This document shows positions 1-6,347 of a stretch of 6,347 bases of DNA, piece by piece (position 1 is the first letter of the stretch; each line of letters begins with the position of its first letter). The stretch comes from Ramlibacter sp. (lineage in GTDB: Bacteria; Pseudomonadota; Gammaproteobacteria; Burkholderiales; Burkholderiaceae). Where the stretch lies: assembly GCA_014376915.1 (NCBI GenBank), contig JACMQP010000366.1, positions 1 through 6,347 on the forward strand, read 5' to 3'. Position numbers and translations under genes: made by a program. Under the pieces are notes generated by a model. The model worked only from the letters and a program-made list of their open reading frames with translations, made no database searches and was not told the origin of the DNA.

Positions 1-915
1 GACCGGGGCGGGCGCCGGCAGGATCAGCGGCGGCGGCCGCGGCGCCGGTGGGACCGCAGGGGCTGGCGGCGCGACCAGGATCGGCGTGGCCGTCGCGGCC
101 GCCGGGGAACCGGCGGGCACCGCGATGTCGATCGTTGGCGCCTGCAGCCGCTGCACGGGTGCCGCAGGAGCGGGTGGAGCAGGTGCAGGTGCGGTTGGCG
201 CAGGTGGCGCGGGAGGAGCCGGGGCGGGTGCCGGGGGAGCGGGCGCCGGTGCGGGCGGAGCCGGCGGCGCCGGCACTGGGGCGGGAGCGGGGACAGGCGC
301 AGGAGCCGGAGCAGGCACTGCCGCGGGCGCGGGCGCGGGCACCGGTGCTGGAGCAGGCACAGGCGCCGGGGCGGGCACCGGCGCGGTCGCAGGAACAGGT
401 GCCGGAGAAGGAACAGGCGCCGGCGCGGGGACAGGGGCCGGCGCGGACACCGGTTCAGCCGGGGCCGGCGCCGGGGTGGGCAGCGGCTCCGGCGGCGGCG
501 GGACCGGCAGCGGTGGCGTCGGCTCCGCTTGCGCCGGCGTCGGCTCGGTCTCGGTCTCGACCTGCCGCCGCACCTTCGGCCCCGGCTTGGGCTTGCGCGC
601 CTGCAGCGTGTCGGGCAACTGGGTGGTGGCCCGCAAGGGCACGCTGGGCTCGACCCGGTTGCTGAAGACGCCCATCGCTTCGCTCGCGCGCAGCGAAAGC
701 TTCGATGGCGCCGTGATGGCGCGGCTGGCCGCGGCATTGGGGCCGGAGCTGATCGGCCGCGCGTACTGGTAGACGACATAGCGGACAGCGCGTTCCACCG
801 GCAGCTGCTGGGCGATCAGCCAGAGCAGCGCAACGTGCAGCACTCCCACCGTCACCATGGCCGCGGGGGACCGGCGCTGTGGGGGCAACTGAAGGTGACT
901 GGGCTGCAGGAGCAT
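1..915 (-). CDS. Pro/Ala-rich single-pass membrane protein, TonB-like, C-terminus off the window
   Basis: An uninterrupted frame of 305 codons runs from an ATG at 915 leftward off the window, so no stop is seen. The first 20 residues carry basic residues. Residues 21-38 form one hydrophobic helix (VTVGVLHVALLWLIAQQL) with an internal His, as in the N-terminal anchor of TonB proteins. There is no cleavage-type signal peptide. A basic patch (RKPKPGPKVRR, 107-117) and an acidic ETETEP stretch follow. Residues about 125-253 are almost entirely Pro, Ala and Val, including six tandem hexapeptides of PAPVPA type at 159-194. Such tracts span the periplasm in TonB/TolA-type proteins. The diagnostic TonB C-terminal domain would lie beyond the window, so the energy-transducer role is inference. 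Another proline-rich envelope protein is possible. A second in-frame ATG lies at 858, but it would leave almost nothing before the helix. No clear Shine-Dalgarno sequence precedes either start. The gene is divergent from mnmA with a 21-base gap. Confidence 0.72.
   Translation of the reverse strand, partial: MLLQPSHLQLPPQRRSPAAMVTVGVLHVALLWLIAQQLPVERAVRYVVYQYARPISSGPNAAASRAITAPSKLSLRASEAMGVFSNRVEPSVPLRATTQLPDTLQARKPKPGPKVRRQVETETEPTPAQAEPTPPLPVPPPPEPLPTPAPAPAEPVSAPAPVPAPAPVPSPAPVPATAPVPAPAPVPAPAPVPAPAPAAVPAPAPAPVPAPAPVPAPPAPPAPAPAPPAPAPAPPAPPAPTAPAPAPPAPAAPVQRLQAPTIDIAVPAGSPAAATATPILVAPPAPAVPPAPRPPPLILPAPAPV
157..543 (-). repeat. Coding Pro/Ala/Val low-complexity tract with tandem hexapeptide repeats
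   Basis: This stretch encodes residues 125-253 of the TonB-like protein. Its most regular part, 334-441, is six consecutive 18-base units encoding PAPVPA, PAPVPS, PAPVPA, TAPVPA, PAPVPA and PAPVPA. Beyond it the pattern loosens into PAPAPA and PPAPPAP runs. Synonymous codons differ between units (Pro as CCG, CCT, CCC and CCA; Ala as GCG, GCA, GCC and GCT). The repeat is therefore better conserved as protein than as DNA, which argues for an old repeat kept for its extended polyproline-like shape rather than a fresh slippage expansion. Confidence 0.8.
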
Positions 916-920
916 CGCGT

Positions 921-933
921 TGGGATAATCGCA
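921..933. promoter_or_regulatory. Near-palindromic divergent promoter core (extended -10 on both strands)
   Basis: The 21-base gap between the TonB-like gene and mnmA centres on TGGGATAATCGCA, which pairs with itself at all but one position pair around A927. Read rightward it is TG-G-GATAAT, an extended -10 element whose hexamer (924-929) ends seven bases before the mnmA ATG. Read leftward it is TG-C-GATTAT, ending nine bases before the other ATG. No good -35 is visible for mnmA at normal spacing, which extended -10 promoters tolerate. The dyad could instead be an operator. Assignment rests on sequence matching only. Confidence 0.45.
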
Positions 934-936
934 TAA

Positions 937-2043
937 ATGAAAGCGAAGACCCGGGTGGTTGTTGGTTTGAGCGGCGGCGTCGATTCCGCGGTGACGGCGC
1001 ACCTGCTCAAGGCCCAGGGCCACGAGGTGATCGGCATCTTCATGAAGAACTGGGAGGATGACGACGACAGCGAATACTGCTCGTCCAACATCGACTTCGT
1101 GGATGCGGCGGCAGTGGCCGACGTGCTGGGCATCGAGATCGAGCACGTCAACTTCGCCGCCGACTACAAGGACCGGGTGTTCGCCGAGTTCCTGCGCGAA
1201 TACCAGGCCGGCCGCACGCCCAACCCCGACGTGCTGTGCAACGCCGAGATCAAGTTCAAGGCCTTCCTCGATCACGCCATGCGGCTCGGCGCGCAGAAGA
1301 TCGCCACCGGACACTACGCACGGGTGCGTGAGCGCGCGGGCTGCTTCGAACTGCTCAAGGGCCTGGACGAAAGCAAGGACCAGAGCTATTTCCTGCACCG
1401 GCTGAACCAGGCGCAATTGTCCAAGACGCTGTTCCCGATCGGCGATCTGCGCAAGACCGAGGTGCGCCGCATCGCGCAGGAGATCGGCCTGCCGAACGCG
1501 AAGAAAAAGGACTCGACCGGCATCTGCTTCATCGGCGAGCGGCCGTTTCGCGAGTTCCTGAATCGGTACATCTCGCGCGAGCCCGGGCCGATCAAGGACG
1601 AACGCGGCCGCACCATCGGCCGGCATGAGGGCCTGAGCTTCTACACGCTGGGCCAGCGCCAGGGCCTGGGGATCGGCGGCATCAAGGCCAAAGGCGCGCA
1701 GCGCGGCGGCGGGGAGCACGCGCCGTGGTTCGTCGCGCGCAAGGACATGCCGGCCAACACCCTGTACGCGGTGCAGGGCCATGACCATCCGTGGCTGCTG
1801 TCCTCGGCGCTGGATGCGGACGATGCGAGCTGGGTCGCCGGGAGCGCCCCCGCGCCCGGGGCGTATGCCGCCAAGACGCGCTACCGCCAGGCCGATGCGC
1901 CCTGCACGCTGCACGCTGCTGGCGCCGGCGCGTTCCACCTCGACTTCAGCGAGCGCCAGTGGGCCGTGACGCCGGGCCAGTCCGCCGTGCTCTACGACGG
2001 CGAGGTCTGCCTGGGCGGCGGCGTGATCAGCGGCAAGGCCTGA
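937..2043 (+). CDS. mnmA: tRNA-specific 2-thiouridylase MnmA
   Basis: This cytosolic enzyme uses ATP and sulfur relayed from IscS to make 2-thiouridine at the wobble base (U34) of tRNA-Lys, -Glu and -Gln. The 368-residue product matches the length of E. coli MnmA. The N-terminal PP-loop SGGVDS (residues 12-17) binds and adenylates. The catalytic cysteines are Cys101 in NPDVLCN, which follows the conserved Asp98, and Cys197 in DSTGICFIG. The C-terminal beta-barrel ends in the family signature [18 protein letters not shown] (345-362). Residues 247-263 form a Gly-rich loop about seven residues longer than the E. coli equivalent. The start is fixed: an in-frame TAA sits immediately before the ATG, and the next Met lies beyond the PP-loop. 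There is no real Shine-Dalgarno sequence, only GGGA 11 bases upstream, and the predicted -10 element places transcription start at or next to the ATG. The gene is apparently monocistronic, convergent with the esterase. Confidence 0.98.
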   Translation: MKAKTRVVVGLSGGVDSAVTAHLLKAQGHEVIGIFMKNWEDDDDSEYCSSNIDFVDAAAVADVLGIEIEHVNFAADYKDRVFAEFLREYQAGRTPNPDVLCNAEIKFKAFLDHAMRLGAQKIATGHYARVRERAGCFELLKGLDESKDQSYFLHRLNQAQLSKTLFPIGDLRKTEVRRIAQEIGLPNAKKKDSTGICFIGERPFREFLNRYISREPGPIKDERGRTIGRHEGLSFYTLGQRQGLGIGGIKAKGAQRGGGEHAPWFVARKDMPANTLYAVQGHDHPWLLSSALDADDASWVAGSAPAPGAYAAKTRYRQADAPCTLHAAGAGAFHLDFSERQWAVTPGQSAVLYDGEVCLGGGVISGKA

Positions 2044-2063
2044 CTGTCATGCCGCGATGACAG
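2044..2063. terminator. Short hairpin between convergent mnmA and esterase genes
   Basis: A perfect 7-base inverted repeat, CTGTCAT / ATGACAG, encloses a 6-base loop (GCCGCG). It begins directly after the mnmA stop and ends just before the esterase stop. It could act as a bidirectional terminator, but there is no T-tract on either side and the stem is not GC-rich, so intrinsic termination is doubtful. A third copy of the TGTCA arm at 2065-2069 allows an alternative pairing with 2058-2062. Confidence 0.35.
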
Positions 2064-2066
2064 GTG

Positions 2067-3017
2067 TCAGCGCAGCGACGTGACGAACGCGGCCAGCGGG
2101 TCACTTAGCGAGCGGTCCGCGGTGTTGATGGCATAGACCTCGGACATGTGGCTGTGGCCCATCAACTTGAGCAGCGTGACGTCGTGGCCGGCTGCGCGCA
2201 GCACGGCATGGGCCTGGTCGCCCTGCGACTGGAAGTCCGGCGGATCCATCTCGGCATAGGCCAGCAGCAGCGGCACTTTCGAGGCGACCAGCCCGGGCAG
2301 GGCCGAACGCTGCGCATACACCGATGCGTCGCTGCCGAAATACGACTGCAGCGGCGCATTGGGTTCTGCGGTACCGGTGTCGTACAGGCCCGAGAGCAGC
2401 ACGGCACCAGCGACGCCACCGCCGGGTGCGACGTGGAACCGCGAGTGGCCGAGGTACTGCGCCACATGGGCAGCGCCGGCCGAATGGCCCACCAGCACGA
2501 TGCGCTCGGGGTCGCCGCCACGGGCTGCCATGTTTTGCCGCAGCCATGTCAGGGCGGCGGCCAGGTCTTGCTGCGCGGCGGGCCAGACGTGCGCGGGTGC
2601 CAGCCGGTAGGTCATGTTGACGCCGACCATGCCGCTCTTCACGGCCCAGAGCATGACGTTGTCGTAGAACGGGCCGTCGTCGCGGCGCCGCTCGCCACCG
2701 GTGAAAGCGCCGCCATGCAGGAACACCAGCACCGGCCGCTTGTTGCCGTGGGAGGCCTCGGGCGAAAAGACATCGAGCAGCTGGCGCGCATCGGTGCCGT
2801 AGCGCTCATGGCGCGTGACCTCGACACCGGTGTAGGGCTCGCGCTGCTGCAACGGCGCATAGACCAGCGCGGTTTCCGCCGGCGCCACCGCCGGCCCGAT
2901 CGTCAGCAACTGGGCATGGATTGCGCGCGGCACCTGCGAGGCAACCGGCGCGCTGGTCAAGGCCGCACGGACGGCGCCGGGCGTCAGGACGCCGGGAGCG
3001 CTGGCACGAAAGCGCAT
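2067..3017 (-). CDS. Alpha/beta-hydrolase esterase (COG0657-type carboxylesterase/lipase)
   Basis: This is a serine hydrolase of the alpha/beta fold, likely cleaving an ester or amide; the substrate is unknown. From the ATG at 3017 it has 316 residues. The oxyanion-hole motif HGGAF spans 101-105. The nucleophile elbow GHSAG has Ser179. The probable acid is Asp258 in YAEMDPPD, and the probable base is His290 in GHSHMSEVY, with His288 as an alternative. All catalytic elements are in the usual order and spacing. No signal peptide or membrane helix is seen, so a cytosolic location is inferred. A TTG at 3035 in the same frame would add six residues and overlap the ssb stop as TTGA, a possible translational-coupling start. 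I prefer the ATG, but neither has a good ribosome-binding site. The gene is last in the transporter-ssb-esterase run and probably depends on upstream transcription. The family assignment is firm; any named function would be a guess. Confidence 0.92.
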   Translation of the reverse strand: MRFRASAPGVLTPGAVRAALTSAPVASQVPRAIHAQLLTIGPAVAPAETALVYAPLQQREPYTGVEVTRHERYGTDARQLLDVFSPEASHGNKRPVLVFLHGGAFTGGERRRDDGPFYDNVMLWAVKSGMVGVNMTYRLAPAHVWPAAQQDLAAALTWLRQNMAARGGDPERIVLVGHSAGAAHVAQYLGHSRFHVAPGGGVAGAVLLSGLYDTGTAEPNAPLQSYFGSDASVYAQRSALPGLVASKVPLLLAYAEMDPPDFQSQGDQAHAVLRAAGHDVTLLKLMGHSHMSEVYAINTADRSLSDPLAAFVTSLR

Positions 3018-3031
3018 GGCGCCCGGCCGGC

Positions 3032-3529
3032 TCAAAACGGAATGTCGTCGTCCATGTCGTCGAAGCCCGAGGAGGGCTTCGGCGCGGCGGGACGCTGGGC
3101 GGCCGGCGCGGGGGCGCGCTGCGGCGCAGGCGCAGATCGGCGCGGGGCGCCACCGCCCTCCTCGTCGCCGCCGCCCGACGGACCGCCCATGCCTTCGCGG
3201 CCGCCGAGCAGCTGCAGCTCGGTGGCGATGATGTCGACGGTGTTCTTCTCGACCCCGTCCTGGCCGGTGTACTTGCCGTACTTCAGACGGCCTTCGACGT
3301 AGATCGGGCGGCCCTTCTTGACGTATTCGCCGGCGATCTCGGCCAGCCGGTCATAGAACGTGATGCGGTGCCACTGCGTGTCTTCGATGGTTTCGCCGCT
3401 GGTCTTGTCCTTGCGCTTGCTCGAAGTGGCCAGCGTCACGTTGGCGACGGCGGCGCCCGAGGGCAGGTAACGGATTTCGGGATCGCGGCCGCAGTTGCCG
3501 ACGAGGATGACTTTGTTGACGGATGCCAT
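3032..3529 (-). CDS. ssb: Single-stranded DNA-binding protein SSB
   Basis: SSB coats single-stranded DNA during replication, recombination and repair, and recruits partner proteins through its tail. The 165 residues divide into three parts. An OB-fold at 1 to about 109 carries the opening MASVNKVILVGNCGRDPE, QWHRITFYDRLAEIAGEY (52-69, with Trp53 and Phe59 at the usual DNA-stacking places) and YVEGRLKYGKYT. A Gly/Pro/Ala-rich flexible linker covers about 110-152. The acidic tip FDDMDDDIPF (156-165) is the docking peptide for SSB partners. Length and layout fit proteobacterial SSBs. The protein is complete and the start is secure, with AGGAG at 3539-3543 nine bases before the ATG. The transporter ends 27 bases upstream, and the esterase follows directly. 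As in E. coli, ssb lies near a divergently oriented uvrA, but here a transporter gene stands between them. Confidence 0.98.
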   Translation of the reverse strand: MASVNKVILVGNCGRDPEIRYLPSGAAVANVTLATSSKRKDKTSGETIEDTQWHRITFYDRLAEIAGEYVKKGRPIYVEGRLKYGKYTGQDGVEKNTVDIIATELQLLGGREGMGGPSGGGDEEGGGAPRRSAPAPQRAPAPAAQRPAAPKPSSGFDDMDDDIPF

Positions 3530-3538
3530 GGGAGCTTT

Positions 3539-3543
3539 CTCCT
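3539..3543 (-). promoter_or_regulatory. ssb ribosome-binding site
   Basis: AGGAG on the minus strand lies nine bases before the ssb ATG in the 27-base gap after the transporter stop. It is the clearest Shine-Dalgarno sequence in the window. This fits a need for high, independent SSB translation even if the gene is co-transcribed with the transporter. Confidence 0.8.
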
Positions 3544-3556
3544 GTAGGTGGATTGA

Positions 3557-4801
3557 TTATGTCGCCTGGGCCTCGCCGGCCAGAACCGCGTCGGCGGACC
3601 TCGCCGGCCGCGGTGCCCGCATCGGCCAGGCCACGCCGAGCCAGAGCAGCATCAGCCCCGCACAGGCGGCGAACAGCCCTGATGGTCCAACGTTTTTGAT
3701 CAGCCAGCCGCCGACCGCACCGCCGACGAAGAAGCCCACAGACTGGAGGGTGTTGTAGACGCCCAGCGCCGCGCCGCGGGCGTGCGGCGGGGCAATCCGC
3801 GAGGCCATGCTGGGCTGGCTCGCCTCCAGCACGTTGAAGCCGCAGAAAAAGACGAACAGCAGGGCCGCCAGCGCGGCCACGCTTGGCTGACTCGCGACCA
3901 GCAACAGGCCGACCTGCACCAGCCCCACCAGCCCCACCGCCCCCAGGAACACCGCGCGCAGGTAACCGCGCCGCTCCAGCGGAAACAGGGTGAAGCCCAT
4001 CACCAGGAACGAAGCGAGCACGGCCGGCAGGTAGACGTGCCAGTGGTTTTCACGGGCCAGGCCGGCCTGCACCAGCAGCGCCGGGATGGCCACCCACATC
4101 GCCAGCTGCACTGCGTGCAGCACGAATACGCCGATGTCCAGCCGCAGCAGGCCCGAGTGCTTCAGCACTTCCGCCAGCCGGCCGCGCGGCACGTTCTTGT
4201 GCTGCAGCGGCTCGGGCGGTGTCCACCACGCCACGATGGCGATGCAGCCCAGTGCCAGCGCACCGGTCACGGCGAACAGCCCGGACAGGCCGATGTGGGT
4301 GACCAGCAACGGCGCCGCCACCAGCGACAGGGCGAACATCAGGCCGATGCTGGCGCCGACGATGGCCATGGCCTTGGTGCGGACCTCGTCGCGGGTCTGG
4401 TCGGCCAGCAGCGCCGTAACGGCCGCGGAGACGGCGCCGGCGCCCTGCAGCGAGCGGCCGGCGATCAGCCCGGCCAGGCTGTCGGCGGCGGCGGCCAGGA
4501 AGCTTCCGGCGGCGAACACCAGCAGGCCCATGATGATCGTGCGCTTGCGGCCGAACCGGTCCGACGCCATGCCGAACGGGATTTGCAGCAGGCCCTGGGT
4601 CAGGCCGTAAATGCCCATCGCCAGGCCGACGCGGGAGGGGTCGTCGCCGCCCGGATATCGCATGGCCTCCAGCGCGAACACCGGCAGCACCAGGAACAGG
4701 CCCAGCATGCGGGCGGCGAAGATGGCTGCCAGCGAACCGCTGGCGCGGCGCTCGACGGCCGTCATGCGGCCGGGGGCCGGGGCTTGGGGGTTGGAACTCA
4801 C
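3557..4801 (-). CDS. YajR-like major facilitator superfamily transporter
   Basis: This is an inner-membrane MFS transporter of 414 residues from the GTG at 4801. Twelve hydrophobic segments can be placed at about 23-47, 59-80, 88-107, 109-134, 144-167, 171-193, 221-244, 254-277, 280-302, 308-330, 345-368 and 375-394. MFS motif [12 protein letters not shown], lies between helices 2 and 3 (77-87). GRSLQGAGA in helix 4 is motif-B-like. The stretches [33 protein letters not shown] and [11 protein letters not shown] closely resemble E. coli YajR as I recall it, but the protein stops after helix 12 and lacks YajR's C-terminal soluble domain. The substrate is unknown; drug or metabolite proton-driven export is the family expectation. 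The start is uncertain: ATG 4912 would add 37 residues with two ATA codons and odd composition, and ATG 4765 would remove 12. Neither GTG 4801 nor ATG 4765 has a clear ribosome-binding site. The gene is divergent from uvrA and 27 bases upstream of ssb. Confidence 0.92.
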   Translation of the reverse strand: MSSNPQAPAPGRMTAVERRASGSLAAIFAARMLGLFLVLPVFALEAMRYPGGDDPSRVGLAMGIYGLTQGLLQIPFGMASDRFGRKRTIIMGLLVFAAGSFLAAAADSLAGLIAGRSLQGAGAVSAAVTALLADQTRDEVRTKAMAIVGASIGLMFALSLVAAPLLVTHIGLSGLFAVTGALALGCIAIVAWWTPPEPLQHKNVPRGRLAEVLKHSGLLRLDIGVFVLHAVQLAMWVAIPALLVQAGLARENHWHVYLPAVLASFLVMGFTLFPLERRGYLRAVFLGAVGLVGLVQVGLLLVASQPSVAALAALLFVFFCGFNVLEASQPSMASRIAPPHARGAALGVYNTLQSVGFFVGGAVGGWLIKNVGPSGLFAACAGLMLLWLGVAWPMRAPRPARSADAVLAGEAQAT

Positions 4802-4938
4802 GAACTGGAAAAAGCCATCTGGGCCCGCCGGATTGAAAAAGCCGGCCGGGCCCCCATTGTCGTGTATCGGGCTGCCGGCCCCAGCGCTCGCGCCAGCCGT
4901 CCGGTCTATCATGTCGGGTTATCCCTAAAGCAGCTCCG
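4802..4938. promoter_or_regulatory. Divergent intergenic region between the MFS gene and uvrA
   Basis: This gap must hold control signals for both uvrA and the transporter-ssb-esterase run. The best rightward -10 candidate is TATCAT at 4907-4912 (five of six matches to consensus), but no -35 is recognisable at normal spacing. No inverted CTGT-N8-ACAG LexA box was seen. The left part has the hairpin listed separately and a 9-base direct repeat, GAAAAAGCC, at 4808-4816 and 4835-4843. If the transporter really starts at ATG 4912, most of this gap would be coding. Confidence 0.4.
4821..4853. other. Strong GC-rich hairpin in the MFS leader
   Basis: GGGCCCGCCGG (4821-4831) pairs with 4842-4853, with one bulged C at 4846 and a 10-base A-rich loop. 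It gives an 11-base-pair, nearly all-GC stem. On the leftward transcript the stem is followed within seven bases by CTTTTT, which resembles an intrinsic terminator or attenuator just ahead of the transporter's GTG start. On the rightward strand no T-run follows. This is directly visible as sequence; the function is inferred. Confidence 0.5.
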
Positions 4939-6347
4939 TTGAACTCTTCCGCAGACGGCAAATTCCTCGACGACGGCGCGTATCTTGCCGCTGCTGTACA
5001 GCGCCGCATCGCGATCCGCGGGGCGCGCACCCACAACCTCAAGAACATCGACCTCGACATCCCGCGCAACCAGCTGGTCGTGATCACCGGCCTGTCGGGC
5101 TCGGGCAAGTCGTCGCTCGCCTTCGACACGCTCTATGCGGAAGGCCAGCGCCGCTACGTCGAGAGCCTGTCGACTTATGCGAGGCAATTTCTGCAGTTGA
5201 TGGACAAGCCGGACGTCGACCTGATCGAGGGCCTGTCCCCGGCGATCTCGATCGAGCAAAAGGCCACCAGCCACAACCCGCGTTCGACGGTCGGCACGGT
5301 CACCGAGATCCACGACTACCTGCGGCTGCTCTTCGCACGGGCCGGCACGCCTTATTGCCCCAACCACGACATCCCGCTGCAGTCGCAGACCGTCTCGCAG
5401 ATGGTCGATGCGGTGCTGGCACTGCCGCAAGAGACCCGGCTGATGATCCTGGCGCCGGTGGCGCGGGACCGCAAGGGCGAGTTCGTCGACGTCTTCGCCG
5501 AGATGCAGGCGCGCGGCTACGTGCGCTTCCGGGTCGGCGGCCAGGCCTACGAGTTCGACGAACTGCCCAAGCTGAAGAAGACCGAAAAGCACGACATCGA
5601 CGTGGTGATCGACCGGCTCAAGGTGCGGCCGGACATGCAGCAGAGGCTGGCCGAAAGCTTCGAGGCGGCGCTGCGGCTGGCCGACGGCCGGGCGCTGGCA
5701 CTGGAAATGGACACCGGCGCCGAGCACATGTTCAACGCGAAGTTCGCCTGTCCGATCTGCAATTACTCGATCAGCGAGCTCGAGCCGCGCCTGTTCTCCT
5801 TCAACTCGCCGGTCGGTGCCTGCCCGACCTGCGACGGCCTCGGCCACATGGAGTTCTTCGATCCGGCGCGGGTCGTCGCCTTCCCGGGCCTGAGCCTGGC
5901 CAGCGGCGCCGTGAAGGGCTGGGACCGGCGTAACGCCTACTACTTCAGCCTGATCGAGAGCCTGGCCAAGCACTACAAGTTCGACGTCGAGGCGCCATTC
6001 GAGTCGCTGCCAGCCGAGGCACAGCAGGTGATCCTGCGCGGTTCGGGGGACGAAGAGATCCGGTTCGCCTACCTCATGGAATCGGGCGCGTCGTCCGGCC
6101 GCAAGGTGACCAAAAAACATCCGTTCGAGGGCATCCTGCCGAACATGGAGCGGCGCTTCCGTGAAACCGATTCGGTCGCGGTGCGCGAAGAGCTGTCGCG
6201 CTACCGCAGCATGCAGGCCTGCCCGGAATGCCACGGCACCCGCCTGCGCAGCGAGGCGCGCCACGTCAAGCTCGGGGAAGGCGCACAGGCCCGCGCGATC
6301 TTCGAGGTCAGCCACCTGACGCTGCGCGAGAGCTACGAGTATTTCAA
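4939..6347 (+). CDS. uvrA: UvrABC excinuclease subunit A (UvrA), C-terminal half off the window
   Basis: UvrA is the damage-sensing ATPase that loads UvrB onto lesions in nucleotide excision repair. The 469 codons present are roughly the first half of a protein usually near 940-1000 residues. After a short tail comes the first ATP-binding domain, with [17 protein letters not shown] and Walker [10 protein letters not shown] (51-59), then the [20 protein letters not shown] block. A CPNH motif lies at 140-143. The UvrB-binding and insertion region follows. A zinc module has CPIC (271-274) and CPTC (295-298) around the conserved [12 protein letters not shown] further CPEC at 428-431 precedes [11 protein letters not shown]. 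The ABC signature of the first ATPase lies beyond the edge. The start is TTG: no ATG or GTG occurs in frame for at least 80 bases upstream, and the next downstream ones would cut the ATPase core. The ribosome-binding site is weak. The reading frame is intact throughout. Confidence 0.98.
   Translation, partial: MNSSADGKFLDDGAYLAAAVQRRIAIRGARTHNLKNIDLDIPRNQLVVITGLSGSGKSSLAFDTLYAEGQRRYVESLSTYARQFLQLMDKPDVDLIEGLSPAISIEQKATSHNPRSTVGTVTEIHDYLRLLFARAGTPYCPNHDIPLQSQTVSQMVDAVLALPQETRLMILAPVARDRKGEFVDVFAEMQARGYVRFRVGGQAYEFDELPKLKKTEKHDIDVVIDRLKVRPDMQQRLAESFEAALRLADGRALALEMDTGAEHMFNAKFACPICNYSISELEPRLFSFNSPVGACPTCDGLGHMEFFDPARVVAFPGLSLASGAVKGWDRRNAYYFSLIESLAKHYKFDVEAPFESLPAEAQQVILRGSGDEEIRFAYLMESGASSGRKVTKKHPFEGILPNMERRFRETDSVAVREELSRYRSMQACPECHGTRLRSEARHVKLGEGAQARAIFEVSHLTLRESYEYF

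Noticed and set aside
157..543. CRISPR-like or satellite DNA array
   Set aside because: The 18-base periodicity follows the coding frame of a Pro/Ala repeat, with no separate repeats and spacers.
24..779. 251-codon leftward frame in the proline-rich region, plus a glycine/alanine-rich rightward frame at 86-772
   Set aside because: Both are frame shadows of the repeat. One is almost all Arg, Pro and Cys, and the other is a Gly-Ala-Thr string. Only the frame from 915 has a membrane anchor at its start and sensible composition.
2148..3302. 384-codon rightward open frame opposite the esterase and ssb
   Set aside because: It spans two unrelated, well-supported genes and their junction on the other strand, and shows no coherent fold or motif.
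3542..3557. LexA box upstream of ssb beginning with CTGT
   Set aside because: The CTGT at 3542-3545 is not followed by ACAG at the required spacing.
3782..4942. 386-codon rightward open frame opposite the MFS transporter
   Set aside because: The product is dominated by Gln, Arg, Gly and His, as expected from the complement of hydrophobic codons. The opposite strand encodes a full 12-helix transporter with family motifs.
4909..6315. 468-codon open frame antisense to uvrA
   Set aside because: It lies exactly opposite a clearly conserved uvrA frame in GC-rich DNA, where the antisense frame stays open by composition. The translated protein is rich in Arg, Asp, Ala and Val with no recognisable domain.

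Overview
The window is very GC-rich and reads as chromosomal housekeeping DNA from a betaproteobacterium. Burkholderiales is the best guess, possibly Comamonadaceae or a relative. This placement is inferred from the style of the MnmA, SSB and UvrA proteins and from the uvrA / MFS transporter / ssb neighbourhood; no search could be run. There are six protein-coding genes, packed tightly. No RNA gene, insertion sequence, CRISPR array, phage or integration signature is visible. The longest stretch without a gene is about 137 bases.

Left part (1-2043): a proline/alanine-rich, single-pass membrane protein resembling TonB runs leftward off the window edge. It is divergent from mnmA, the tRNA 2-thiouridylase. 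Only 21 bases separate the two start codons. They hold a 13-base near-palindrome that looks like an extended -10 promoter element on both strands, so at least mnmA may be transcribed as a leaderless or nearly leaderless mRNA.

Middle part (2044-4801): a leftward gene run consists of a YajR-like major facilitator transporter, then ssb (single-stranded DNA-binding protein), then an alpha/beta-hydrolase esterase. The spacing (27 bases, then a very short gap or a 4-base overlap) suggests one operon, although ssb has its own good ribosome-binding site. The esterase converges on mnmA, with only 23 bases and a small hairpin between the two stop codons.

Right part (4802-6347): a 137-base gap with a strong GC-rich hairpin separates the transporter from uvrA. 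uvrA starts at TTG, diverges from the transporter and runs off the right edge after about half its length. No LexA (SOS) box was seen by eye between transporter and uvrA.

Functionally the window joins tRNA modification (mnmA), replication and repair (ssb, uvrA), a transporter and an esterase of unknown substrate. I did not find a convincing undescribed system. The points most worth checking are the dyad-symmetric divergent promoter, the repeat-rich TonB-like protein, and the uvrA/transporter leader region.
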